Shown one piece after another: positions 21,488 through 31,571 of a stretch of DNA of 64,000 nt; position 1 is the first letter of the stretch; every line of letters starts with the position of its first letter. The stretch spans positions 1 through 64,000 of the forward strand of contig JAAKBF010000010.1 in assembly GCA_012656075.1 (NCBI GenBank), read 5' to 3'. The notes below the pieces were generated by a model. That model did no database searches, was not told where the DNA came from, and was given only the letters and a program-made list of their open reading frames with translations. The translations under genes and the position numbers were made by a program. This DNA comes from Phytophthora hibernalis (Eukaryota; Oomycota; Peronosporomycetes; Peronosporales; Peronosporaceae).

Positions 21488-21875
21488 CTGTTTGCACGTC
21501 CCGTGAATGATAGACGGACAAAAATCTTGTTGGATACCGGAGCAAAAGTGTCGGCTGTGACCGAAGCATTCGCTAGGAAGCTGCGACTGAAGCGACTTAC
21601 CAACAATGACATGAATATCGATGTCCAAGGAATCGCCAAGTCGAAGGTGGCGACCACCCTCGCACAATCGTTAAGGTTACACTGGGGTGGGAAGTGGTTT
21701 ACGAATTCGAGGTGTAGATCATGCCTCATCATGCTGGAGTCGACCTGATCTTGGGTACCGACTTCATGATACCAGCCGGTATCAGGATGGACTTGTACAA
21801 TTCGATGGCAAAACTTCCCGATGAGGTCGTGGTGCCACTAATCAAGTCGTCCAAAGATGTTGACGACACAGAGTA
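21488..21875 (+). pseudogene. Gypsy element 1 aspartic protease
   Basis: The retroviral-type active-site motif LLDTGAKVSAVT lies near 21,528. It is followed by a flap region and the hydrophobic VDLILGTDFMIPAGIRMDL near 21,745, both hallmarks of Ty3/Gypsy protease. A frame change near 21,715 and a stop at 21,873 break it. Its natural upstream neighbour sequence is in the flipped block. Confidence 0.8.
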
Positions 21876-21976
21876 GGGCCGTGAAGTGATCGAGGGCCCA
21901 CGGGAGACATTGGGCATTATGGGGAGAGAAGTCGCTCAGTTCAAGTTGAAACGGAGACACCCCAGCGAATCGACGC

Positions 21977-22504
21977 ATGGGCTGTGGGTTCGCCAACTGC
22001 AAGGGTGATTCCAACCGTCGAGCACAACACTGCAGGACGAGCCGTGCGGGTGTTGCTGACAAACATCACCCCGCGAGCCTGACGTGGTGTCCAGCCCACT
22101 TTCCGGTGGTTCTATGGATGCCCCACGGAGTACTGCCTCGGGATGATGGTTATGTGCGGGTAAACTCAGCGAAATATCGCGACTGGCAAGTGCTTGCCTA
22201 CGAGGGCGCTCTCGACAACCGACTCCTAAGGAAAGAGCAACGGCTATATATGGAATGGCTTAGCCGACAGTCTCCAGCTGTCGAAAGGGCACAGTACACG
22301 ACGCCGACGGCTATAAAACCGAGACCCGTCCAACCAGAGGTAGACGACACTCGTGAATCGCTAGAAGCCGACGAGCTTGACAAGGATTTGACAGGTGTAT
22401 CTAACTCAGAGAGCGGAGAAATACCTGAGACTGATGCCATTGAGGAGACTCGTCGAAGCCTGCCGATTCGACCATCTCGGCGACGCAAACTGACGATTCT
22501 CTAA
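21977..22504 (+). pseudogene. Gypsy element 1 protease-RT linker ORF
   Basis: This open frame of 175 codons contains VVLWMPHGVLPRDDGYVRV and LAYEGALDNRLLRKEQRLY, a conserved linker of oomycete Gypsy polyproteins between protease and reverse transcriptase. The C-terminal half is charged and Glu/Asp/Arg-rich. It is a fragment of the polyprotein. Confidence 0.65.
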
Positions 22505-22904
22505 TCGACACAACGGAAAGGGAAGGAAGTGATTGGCACCAGCCGCCATTGGACCAGCAAGACTCGGCGATAGTCGCTGTCCACAGCGAAGGGCACCAGA
22601 AAAGATGCTCTACCAAAATGGACAGGGGTGACCAGTGGGACCCGGTGAACGACAGCCAGACCGACATACGCCTAGGCTACGGAAGGCAGGACTCGTCGAA
22701 TCGGGAGAATTGGAGGTATCAGATACTCCATTGAGCACAAACCCAACCGAAGACCTTCGGTTGCGGTTTCTCACGGCCGCTGAAGAACTCGAGATGCGCC
22801 TCTCGACGGCTGACGTCGTTCTCGAAGACGGGTCAGAACTCGCCGAGTTTGAACACTCGTCGAGCGATGAGAGTCTAACAGATTACGCTCATGAGCTCGC
22901 CTTT

Positions 22905-23985
22905 TGCTGACCTGACGGAATCATTATCAACTAAGCTAGACTACGAAGGCGACAACGTTATTTCTCCAGCGCACGATGTTCGACAGCAAAAGAAGCTCGT
23001 CGAAACCTTGAAACGGCATGAAATATCATGATCTCGAGCGGAAATGCGCTTCCACCACCGGCGTACGGTGTGGTCAGCGATATCGACGTCCAAGGGCACG
23101 AATCCATCAAGCAAAGAGCTCGGCGAGTGCCACTGAAGAACTTGAGCAAACTCTAAGAGCTTATGAAAGCGCTGCTTCAGGCAGGGATCGTGTCATTATC
23201 GAAGAGCCCTTGGGCCTCGCCAATCGTGAGAAGAATGGTGTCGACATTAGGCTTTGCATCGACTACAAGCTGGTGAACGCAATTACAGTCAGCATGGAAT
23301 ATGCAATGCCGCTGGTTGACGACTTGCTGACGGAGCTCGAGAGCTACTTATGGTTCTGTTCCCTCGACGCTGCTAGTGGATTCTGGGCCGTAATGATGAC
23401 TCGACGAATGGCCCATGATCTACCAGCGACTCACCGACAATGCTCTCTGGGGTTACGTGCAACCGAGTGGTGGCTGGGCTACATTCGCCGAGAAGATGCG
23501 GCTCGATGAGGCTGCAGCAATTGCTAAGCGAAAGAAACGATCATCCCGGCTAGCGCAAGGGGCCGATTCGATGAGTTTAAACACCGAATTCGAAGCAGAC
23601 TTCCGATCTCTCGATGAGTCTGACCCGTTGCGAGAGCTCATTAACAGCCCTGAGAACGATATGTTCCGTACGGGTGAACCAGACGAGTCACAGTTAATTC
23701 CGGTCTTTGGTCGACGGTCGTTCGTCGACGATATTTGCTTTGGAGGTGCAACATTCAACGAGTGCATCGACACGCTCGACCGGTTGCTAAACCGATTCGC
23801 CGAGTGCAGAATCAGTGTGAGTTTCACCAAGAGTATTTTTGTCCAGCCGATGGTCGGCTTCCTGTCTCACAAGTGACGGCCGACGGAATTGCCGCGGATC
23901 TCAAGAAGCTGGCTGCGATCGCTGAGCTTCCGTTCGCGTCATCGGAAAAAAGGATACATGCACTCCTTGGCGATGTGGAGTAGCG
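22905..23985 (+). pseudogene. Gypsy element 1 reverse transcriptase, deleted in the palm
   Basis: Recognisable RT blocks in order are ALLQAGIVSLSKSPWASPIV (about 23,170-23,230), RLCIDYKLVNAITV, CSLDAASGFWAVMM (first catalytic Asp), PMIYQRLTDNALWGYVQP and FVDDICFG (catalytic FVDD, about 23,720), with the thumb-proximal VGFLSHK. The usual segment between GFWAVMM and the MIYQR block is missing, a deletion of roughly 25-30 codons near 23,402. Frame changes add to this. It is inactive. Confidence 0.85.
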
Positions 23986-24052
23986 CCTTAGCAGCAAGCT
24001 GCAAACTCGTCCTCGCACAAACCCTACGCGTTAACGTCGGGCTAATTCCTGG

Positions 24053-24516
24053 TTGAACCCCGGCTGGGGTGAACCGCAAAGGGAACCGACAGGAACCCTG
24101 CGCAAGCCCAACATTGCCGACCTGACTGGGCGAATTGTTGTGCTGTTGCGTGGAAGCCGAACTAACGACGTTTTCTGTGAATCACAACACCACACTGGCG
24201 CCTGTCAAACGATTCTGAATTGGGACGTCGGATTTTCAGTAGAAGAGCGCTACGTCGACCTCGATGCCCTTGAACTGGAGTGAAAACGAAGGAGGAAATG
24301 CCGTGATATCTCTGCCAAAAGTGCGCTTGAGGGAATTTAACCGTTGTGCTAGCTCCTGTGGGCTGCGTTTCCACCGATACATCTTTTGAGCCACATGACG
24401 CCAAACAATCTGGACCCCTTGGTCTGCATACGGGCGTGCTAGCTGCACTAGCAGCTGGTCTTCATCCTCCAGGATTGTAGTGCGAGGCATTGGGCCACTT
24501 TACTACTCAGTATGAT
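24053..24516 (-). repeat. Reverse-oriented array-unit fragment
   Basis: The stretch is the reverse complement of unit bases equivalent to about 735-1,195. It includes the LTR-like end (ACAACACCACA) followed by CTGGCGCC, which differs from the TGGTGCCGCGACC found after the LTR at 18,769. It therefore belongs to the array family rather than to the 3' LTR of Gypsy element 1. Confidence 0.92.
24236..24490 (-). CDS. Myb/SANT-like small protein, dispersed copy
   Basis: The 84-residue translation is identical to those in the array. It sits outside the array beside retroelement debris, showing that the unit, or part of it, has moved or that the array once extended here. Confidence 0.5.
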   Translation of the reverse strand: MPRTTILEDEDQLLVQLARPYADQGVQIVWRHVAQKMYRWKRSPQELAQRLNSLKRTFGRDITAFPPSFSLQFKGIEVDVALFY

Positions 24517-24722
24517 CATGAAGGTATGCGCACATATCTTCATTTTACTATTGACATGTGGCAGCGGCTTCAACTTGACAATGACTATACATGTAATTAT
24601 GAGAATGTTTGACCCGTCCATATCCATGCTAGTCGAACTTGGTTGGTTGTTTCAGAACACGATGCTTGAAGCTTGGGGAACAAATAGAAGGTGCCAAAAC
24701 GGCTCCATTAGCTACGACTTTC
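24517..24722. other. AT-rich spacer between two retroelements
   Basis: I see nothing recognisable here beyond low-complexity AT-rich sequence. Confidence 0.4.
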
Positions 24723-24870
24723 TCAGCAGGTTTTGAATACGCAGCAAAAGGACCAAACTGTCACCATTTGCCGCAAAAGGGTTAACATGCATTGCCTGTA
24801 ACAACCCGCCCTTTTCGGCGGTCCGTCAGTCGGTCGGACACCATTGGTAAGGGTGTATAGCTGTTCGCTA

Positions 24871-25422
24871 TCACCCCTGGTCACATTTAATGTCATGACA
24901 GACGCCTTGCGTCGCGCAGTCGACAATCGACGCCGCTGCCTCCTCCGCGCCGACGGGGTTCGCCTCGAAGAGATGAGGGCGTTGATAGTGATAGGTGTCT
25001 CCACCTCGTGTTGCCCCGTAGGCTTCCATGTCGAAGTCGACATGTGGTGAGGAGCTGCATGACTCGCAGGCCCCACCAAGTGGAATATGTGCCATCCCAC
25101 ACGCATCAAAAGGCTCGCCTCCATGATGCCTCGGCTCGCGGCCGACCACGCCTTCACTTGCACACAACAGTTCCCCACCGCAGTGGCGATCACCGTTCAA
25201 CGGATTACGTGCCGTTCCACGTGCATCAGTGAGAGCACACTCGTGATGCCTCGGCAGACTGCCGACCATGCTATCCGTGGCATGCAACGCAACGTCGTTA
25301 TCGCAACGAACGCCGCATAGCGGATTACGTGCCGCTCCACCAACCGTTCTCGAGATCGTCTTGGAACCGCTGTCCAAGACAGCCTCAGTGTCGACTAACT
25401 CAGACACTCCAATATCTAGCAC
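24871..25422 (-). pseudogene. Gypsy element 2 post-protease linker with internal repeats
   Basis: The open frame continues the polyprotein after an in-frame stop at about 25,438. It holds a roughly 40-residue repeat in two and a half copies, marked by ARNPLCG, ARNPLNG and AHIPLGG, each followed by RHH. At the DNA level the repeats cover about 25,085-25,345. Its function is unknown. Confidence 0.55.
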
Positions 25423-25437
25423 ATCGACCGACTCGGG

Positions 25438-26942
25438 TTAGTGCTCGCGCCAATAGCGATTTTGCTTTCTAGCAGAGGTGGATTCATGACTCGCCAAAGC
25501 TCCGCCAGTGGAAAAGCGCTTTTCGCCCAAGGTCTTCACCCTCCAATCAATCCATGGCTCATGGCGTTCCAGCCAGACCATGACAAGGATGAGATCATAC
25601 CTCGAATCCAGGTCCAAGACCAGACATCGTTCGATGCTGTCGAAGTCAAGGAACTTCACACCCAGGTCCACATGGACCTTGGGTACTGTGACACAGGTTC
25701 CCGTCGCGAGATGGACGATAATTGTAACACTCACACGCGCCACTAGCGTCTCAGCATACTGCCGACTACCCTTCACAATGGAGAGTCGAGCATAGTTGCC
25801 CGACGGCCCAGAGTCGATCAAGATCGCCCATGGCTTGGAAAAGCCCTTGATGGTCGCTTGAACGACTAGCAAGCCTGGCTTGCGTTCACGTTCCGTGGTA
25901 AAGAGCACGGTGCTCTGTGGGGCTAGGCCCTGCCGTCCTCCTTCTCCTAGAGGCTCAACAGAACATAGTTCTACCCCAGTAGGTCGCCCCGCGTCTACTG
26001 GGTGCTGCCATTCCCCGCGACGAACCAGAGGACTGGTTAGAAGCGGAGCTTCTGTTCGATGGAGCCTGACGCTGCTTGCGTAGCGGACACCCTCCCCGTA
26101 GGTGTCGCGTGTCACCACATGTAAAACATCTACGGATGCCCATGCGCTGTTCAGCAGCAAGGAGTTTGGCCTCCTCATTTTCAGGATAGCTGAGATCCAT
26201 CGGCTCGGGGCCTTCGTCGGGACCGTAGATGGTGCGCTCCATCCGAAGCGAGCCGACTTGAAATTGAATTCAGCGTTCAACACCACGTTTACAGCCTCTT
26301 CGAAAGAGTCAGGGTGAACACGGAAGACTTCCGTTCTGGCCACTCCATTTCGGAGACCCTCCATAAAGACAGTCACAGTGACTGCCTCTGGTAGAAGATC
26401 GGAAGTCATTCCGGCGATTAGAGTTCGCAACTCCTGGACGAAGTCCACCAACTCCTTATTGTCCTGTCGGGTCGCAAGATAGCGTGACCGCACGTGGTAC
26501 GCCTGATGAGGCGGCGAGAAGACTCGCGACAGCTGAAGCTTGAGTTGTTCCCACGTAGGGAACGCCGCATCGACGGATGCTCCGCACGTCAGTTCCCATT
26601 CTCGAGCACGCCCGCTCAGCTTAGAAATTGCGAGCGCCACGCGCTGCTGCTCCGTTTGCAGCATGGCAGATGTCATGGCCATTTCGACCTCACGGATCCA
26701 AAGCAGGAGGCTTTCGTCCTCCTTACCTTCAAAGGTCTTGACACTTACCGTAAGTGGCTTAGGTCGGAAGACCCGTCCATCGTCGGTCTGGACGCCGGAG
26801 GCGCCGCCGACGCGGTCATTCTTTGTTGGAGGTGGTCCAACAAAGCATTCTCATAACTTGAGAAAGCGTCCAGACGCGCGTTAATTGCATCCGGACCTTG
26901 CGAAGCAAGATGCGACACGCCCTCAGGGCCCAACAAGGACAT
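25438..26942 (-). pseudogene. Gypsy element 2 Gag-protease
   Basis: The Gag matrix/capsid-like part contains AMTSAMLQTEQQRVALAISK, GRAREW and FRVHPDSFEEAVNVVLNAEF. The zinc knuckle CFTCGDTRHLRGGC appears in another frame at 25,955-26,242. The protease motif AILIDSGPSGNYARL has DSG in place of the usual DTG, and DLDSRYDLILVMVWLERHEP follows. Frame shifts around 26,240 and 26,060 and a stop at 25,438 break the chain. The upstream ATG near 26,942 has no adjoining intact leader. Confidence 0.82.
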
Positions 26943-27009
26943 AAGCTTTTAAACCCGTCCTGTTGGTTTGGGGGTAAGTTTGCAAACTGGTCCATCCTCA
27001 CAGAGGGTC

Positions 27010-27437
27010 AGTCTTTCAGACTCAGGTGTAGGATTGACTACAAGTGCTACCAAGTGCAGCGGGACTGCCGTAGCCTTTAGCGTCAGGGGAAGACGTAGAC
27101 TCAGCGAGTCTGTTAGTATTACGGTTGGGAACCTTGTTCTATCCGAGAACAAGTTAGGCCTGTGAGATATCCGATCTCTAGGCCTCAATAGTCGATGCAG
27201 TCTTAACCCAAGACTTGTGACCTCTTCGTTGCTAAACGTAAACTGTATTCTTGTTCTTATCTGCGGCCAAGCCGCCTACGGTGTAAATGTATAAGCTTCA
27301 CTATCTAGCATAGTGAAGCTAAGCTATCCAACCAGTCGTTGTGAATCTATCTACTGATATCTAATCACTACCCAGTACAGAGTACTGCTTTAGGGAGAGG
27401 ATGGTGTGCACCGTAACCTCCATGTAACCCCGTTACA
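27010..27437 (-). repeat. Putative LTR of Gypsy element 2
   Basis: On the minus strand it starts TGTAACGGGGTTACATGG, close to the TGTAACG start of LTR 1, and runs about 430 bp to the gag leader. The inner boundary is a guess because no second LTR is present for comparison. Confidence 0.6.
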
Positions 27438-29816
27438 GAAAACAAGATATATTACCATACCGAAATATAGAGGTCCTTGACTGAAGCTGCCATCGGTCCT
27501 GCGATTAAATCCCAACCTGCCGAAAACGCACCATGTTGTCGCACGCCCGACTGCTGCCAGCACTATTACATCCCTGGCGCACGGAGAAGCTGTCGGTGTC
27601 AGCTCCATCATACCAATTCTTCACAGGAAGTGGCGACCGAGGATCTTCTTCGAGAAATTACAAATCTGCTCACACTGTTGGGCCAATCAAAGCATCAACA
27701 CGAATGAAAATGTAACTTTTAGCCAATAGGTGGGTTGTACCAAAAGGGTCCAAAGCAGCACGTTTGCATAAACGTGCACTCGTCCTGCAAGCTCGCGACT
27801 CGCTTGAGAGCGGAACAACCACGAGTGGGACACCAAAACAGGCTACTTTGACCCCTTTTGGTTTTGAATGACAACATCTTGTATGGTATACAAAGTCAAG
27901 TCACTCACGAAAGGGCTAAATAACCTTTCAAACCGTTTGTTATTATAATTGATCTTTAAAAAACGAGATACAGAAGGCTTTCACATAAAATATACTTGTA
28001 TTCTCTATATTTTTCAGTTGTACACTGTACCGGATACGGAACCGAAATCAGCATATCATTTTTGAAGGGTGGTACACTACTGTACCGGCATAAACCCTGT
28101 CGCCGACAACGGTAGTGCACAGTTTTCAGAGCGTGGTGTCTCATCATTGGCTGGAAGTCGACGTCCTTCTTTTTCGCTAAAATACGCCTGGAAATTCTCC
28201 TTCTTTCTTTCTTCCTCATTCCAGAATCTGCCGTGTGGAGAAAGGATGGTAAAGCTCTTGTTGAGTTATGCGATTGTCGGTCTGGCGGAAGGCAACGGTG
28301 TTGAGATCGACGATGGTCTTCCAGTGTGGAAGTTGAAGAAGGCAATCAAGGAGCAGAGCGATGGGAAAATCACAGTTCCTTGGCCGGACCTGCAGCTCTT
28401 CCTGGCGAAGGCGGCGAATGACTGGCTGGATGTGGCGGGCGCGACAGCTGTGGCGGTCGATAAGACTAGTGGGATACCTGTGATGATAGATGAGCATGGC
28501 AACCAACAAGGATTCGTGCATATGGATCCCACGCTGTATATCAAGAACTCCAAGCACTTTGGAGAGAATTTCCAACCGGGGAGGGCCAAGTTCACGTGCT
28601 GGTGGTGGCTCCGGTGGGAGGGAAACGCCATCCGTCGAAGGGGTGGTTTGCCGAGTCCTTTCACCCGCTGAAGAAGCGCAGAGTGGGCGAGGACGTGACC
28701 AAGGAGAAGCGATTCTTCGATATGAGTTACTTCCCGTCGCTGCTGGAGCATCCAAAGATGGAATTCAAAACGATCGTGGAGAGGAGGCGTATGTTGTGAT
28801 ATTTGCCCAGTTGGTGCAGTACACGAAAGCTTGCCTCGAGTTCGTTCCCACTAGTGCGAGCGAGCCAGACGTGAAAAGTGAACCAGGCAAGGATTCCAAC
28901 GTGGTTGTCACGGGGAATCCTGGGATTGGGAAGAGTCGGTTCTTCCTGTATTGCATCTTTCAGCTCATACTTCGTGAGCAAGAGGATGTCAAGCGGCTTC
29001 CCCGTACGACTTGGTGGTGAACCATAAGAAGAACTATGTCAAATACGACGCAGCAAGCAAAGAATTTATTGAGTTGAACCAAACGGACGTTCGTGCGCTC
29101 AAGGGAAAACCCGATGTGATTCGACTTGTCGAAGCAACATCATCGGAACTTACAGGCTGGAGTGGAGTTTCGGTTTTGTTTGCTTCTCCCGGTGTTGACG
29201 GCATTGATAATTTCTCAAAAGTGGACGGGTTAACGTTTATCATGCCGACGTGGACCTTGGAGGAGTTGGAAGATTACAACTCATTGCTTCCAGTCGAATT
29301 GAAACTTAATGAAGATGAGTTGTTGTCGCGGTACGATGCGTTTGGTGGAATTCCTCGGTTCGTCTTCTCGCAGGCAATGGATCGAACCGAGGCTAAAATA
29401 GAGTCGGCAGTCGCCTCATTCAGTGCACTGGACGTTATCTCCTATTGCAAAAACCATGCTGTGAGGGAAAAGGACTATAGTCACTGCGTCCTTGAAATGA
29501 TTCCCACCCAAGCTGATTTTCGCGCGAAATTCTATTTGGATTTTGTGTCCATGCACATCGCTGAGGCGGTTATTGACAAGGTGCACGGGGATAGTCTAGC
29601 TACGGTATCGGAATTCGCTGTTGTCCACGATGTTGACGATTCGGGAAGTACGGCTGTCCTCCGCGGCAAGGTGTACGAGCTGCTCTGCCACAAGTGGTTT
29701 AGCGTGCACATGCAGAGAACTCTACACTTCCGCTCGTTGTGCCCGACGACTCTAGATGACGTGACTATTCCGAAAGAGATGGAAACGGTACGCTTCGCTT
29801 CTCTCGACAAACTAAA
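27438..29816 (+). repeat. Right arm of 2.4-kb inverted duplication (CRN copy 2)
   Basis: This is the inverted partner of 14,622-16,983. The outer edge meets the LTR at 27,437, so a retrotransposon insertion or recombination at an LTR defines that limit. The inner edge at about 29,816 falls inside the CRN coding sequence, after KLKL. Confidence 0.93.
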
Positions 29817-29871
29817 GCTTCAATCAACGTCGCCCAGGTCAATCAACGTCGCTCCAACAGAATCTGAATAA
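28246..29871 (+). pseudogene. Crinkler (CRN) effector gene, copy 2, C-terminally truncated
   Basis: The ATG at 28,246 opens a clean CRN N-terminus (MVKLLLSYAIVG, ending LQLFLAK at about 28,410). The DWL-like region, HVLVVAP (about 28,590), P-loop GNPGIGKS (about 28,930) and the NTPase-like module follow. Frame breaks lie at about 28,580, 28,784 and 29,001, the second unique to this copy. After residue block KLDKLKL the sequence leaves homology with copy 1 and ends within 20 codons, so about 120 C-terminal residues are lost. The N-terminal 50 codons are strongly diverged from copy 1, although the 5' flank and the rest are nearly identical. Confidence 0.88.
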
Positions 29872-29962
29872 ACGCGGTAATGGCATGCGATATGCTCTTG
29901 GACAGGATGTCAGATCTGATTACAAAGGGCTACATGTTGAAGTCGCTGTCGACCAGCGGAAT

Positions 29963-31451
29963 TTACAAGCTGGTCAGGCGTCGTCGCTCCAGGACGTTCG
30001 CGATGAACGCATCGATGCAGTTGCGCGGCACGGCGCGGAAACGCGCTTTGTTGGCGTTTTGCAGCATCTTCCGAGCCACGAGTGAGTTTGGTCCCGTGCA
30101 CTCGTTGAAGAGCCCATCTGCAGTAGTCCCGAGGTTAAATACAGGGATACGTTTTATAACGTTAGCCAAGCTTACCGATCACGTGGTCGCACCTGAACGG
30201 CTCCTGGCCGAAGTTGACGTGGACGGTGTCCGGCGAGTCAAGACCCACCGCAGGGAACCACTCGAAGTCGTTGTCGCTCGGGATACGCAGACCAGCTCCT
30301 GGAAGGTAAGGTGCTGTAATGCAACGTTAAATTATCACGAGTCTGAAATGCGTATTGGTGCACTCACCTGTAACATTGCTCCCGTTGTGTGTGAAGAAAA
30401 CGTGCCGCTCGTCATATTTCACGCTGCGTCGAATGCCACAACCAACAGTATCACCCACGCCGAATCGTGGTCCGAACGGCTTCCACTATCACGCATATTC
30501 CACACCGATCAACTTAACGCAGAGAAAATTAACGAATGCAGATACGATGTACTTACAGGAAACGCCGAGTAGAGTTTTCCATTGTCTCCATGGTATCCAA
30601 AGGACGGGATCGTCCATCCAGGTTGCTTCCCCACCAGCGGAAAGTTTGAAGGGACCACGCCGATGGCTGTCATTTCCACTCTGCCGTTCCTCGGTACGTG
30701 TGGGCTGGGTCGGGAAATAGGGTCGGAAATGCTAATTTCAAAGTAGCCACTTGCCGTCGCGCCGATCTGATAAATGAACGACTCCTTGCTGGGAGAAGCA
30801 TCTTGTACTCGACGCTTAAAGACTGCGACATAGAAAGCCGACGGGAACGGCGCATTTGCGCGTACCGATCTGTCATTGCCGAAGCGCCTGCCGTCAAAAG
30901 CAAACGCAGTCACCACTTCATTGTTGTCCTCGTCTCCACTCTGTTTAACAAGTGGTAAAATTCTGTGGAACATTTTGCAGTTAGTTCTCGTCAACATCAG
31001 CACCTCAGCCAACAGTCAAGCTCATACCTGTGGTGGGTATCCGAATACCCCAATGAGTGCTGCGTCTTGCCAATATCCATACCCGAAGGCAACGGGACGA
31101 TTACTCGCGACAGCAATTGGAACATGCGCGTCTCCGAGCACTCCCTACCACACCACTACGACGTCAACCTCCCTCCAGCTATCTCAAAAGCCACAAAACT
31201 TCCACTTACAATGGAAAAAGTGCACGTAGTCGGGAGTCCACTTGGAGGTTCCTGCCATCCTCCGCCAGTGAGAAATTGAGCTGTTCCCACTTGCGAGCGA
31301 ATAGAATTCGCCAGATCTCGGGGTGCTGCGGCAGCAAGTGCAGAGCCACGAGTCTGGAGGCTACTGTTATGGCTTCTACATCTCGTGCTGTTGCAAATCC
31401 CAGTATATGAGCCAGCAAGGCGTCGTCCAAGGTGAGCAGGTGCGTTGCCAT
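29963..31451 (-). CDS. F-box and SPRY domain protein (likely SCF adaptor)
   Basis: I assemble five exons on the minus strand: 31,451-31,210, 30,962-30,557, 30,485-30,368, 30,313-30,176 and 30,117-29,963, all with GT-AG introns. Together they give exactly 353 codons including the stop. The N-terminus has an F-box (LTLDDALLAHILGFATARDV, residues about 5-45) that would bind Skp1. A SPRY domain follows (about residues 90-300), with GYFEISI, GYHGDNGKLYS, FGVGDTVGCGI, VFFTHNG and FPAVGLDSPDTVHVNFG. The product is probably a substrate receptor of a ubiquitin ligase; the partner is unknown. It lies 140 bp from CRN copy 2, tail to tail, and about 120 bp downstream of the large DENN gene on the same strand. 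Confidence 0.88.
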
Positions 31452-31571
31452 GGTGGTGGGGAGTCGTGAAAGGTTCTCTCGTGCAGCGAAATCCGGGGTG
31501 CACCACACCACATCAACTTCAACATGGAAAAGGCATAATGCTGGATTGACGAGAAGCTGTATATGAAGAGT

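Larger units (their letters stand above)
18143..24052 (+). mobile_element. Decayed Ty3/Gypsy LTR retrotransposon 1, internally rearranged
   Basis: In order on the plus strand lie the LTR, a primer-binding-like site, gag N-terminal remnants (to about 20,147), a flipped 1.34-kb segment (gag C-terminus with zinc knuckle, read on the minus strand), aspartic protease (from 21,488), a linker region and reverse transcriptase (to about 23,985). RNase H and integrase are missing. It ends against a reverse-oriented array-unit fragment at 24,053. Stops and frame changes are frequent. The word CTCGNCGA is strikingly over-represented in the body. Confidence 0.85.
24723..27437 (-). mobile_element. Decayed Ty3/Gypsy LTR retrotransposon 2 (minus strand)
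   Basis: The element begins with an LTR at 27,437 (TGTAACGGGGTTACA on the minus strand). It then reads Gag, a CCHC knuckle, an aspartic protease and a repeat-bearing linker, fading at about 24,723. Reverse transcriptase, RNase H, integrase and the second LTR are absent. It lies exactly at the outer edge of the CRN copy 2 duplication arm. Confidence 0.8.

Noticed and set aside
29880..30572. A 230-codon plus-strand ORF after CRN copy 2
   Set aside because: It is antisense to three exons and two introns of the F-box/SPRY gene, whose splice sites and SPRY motifs are clear.
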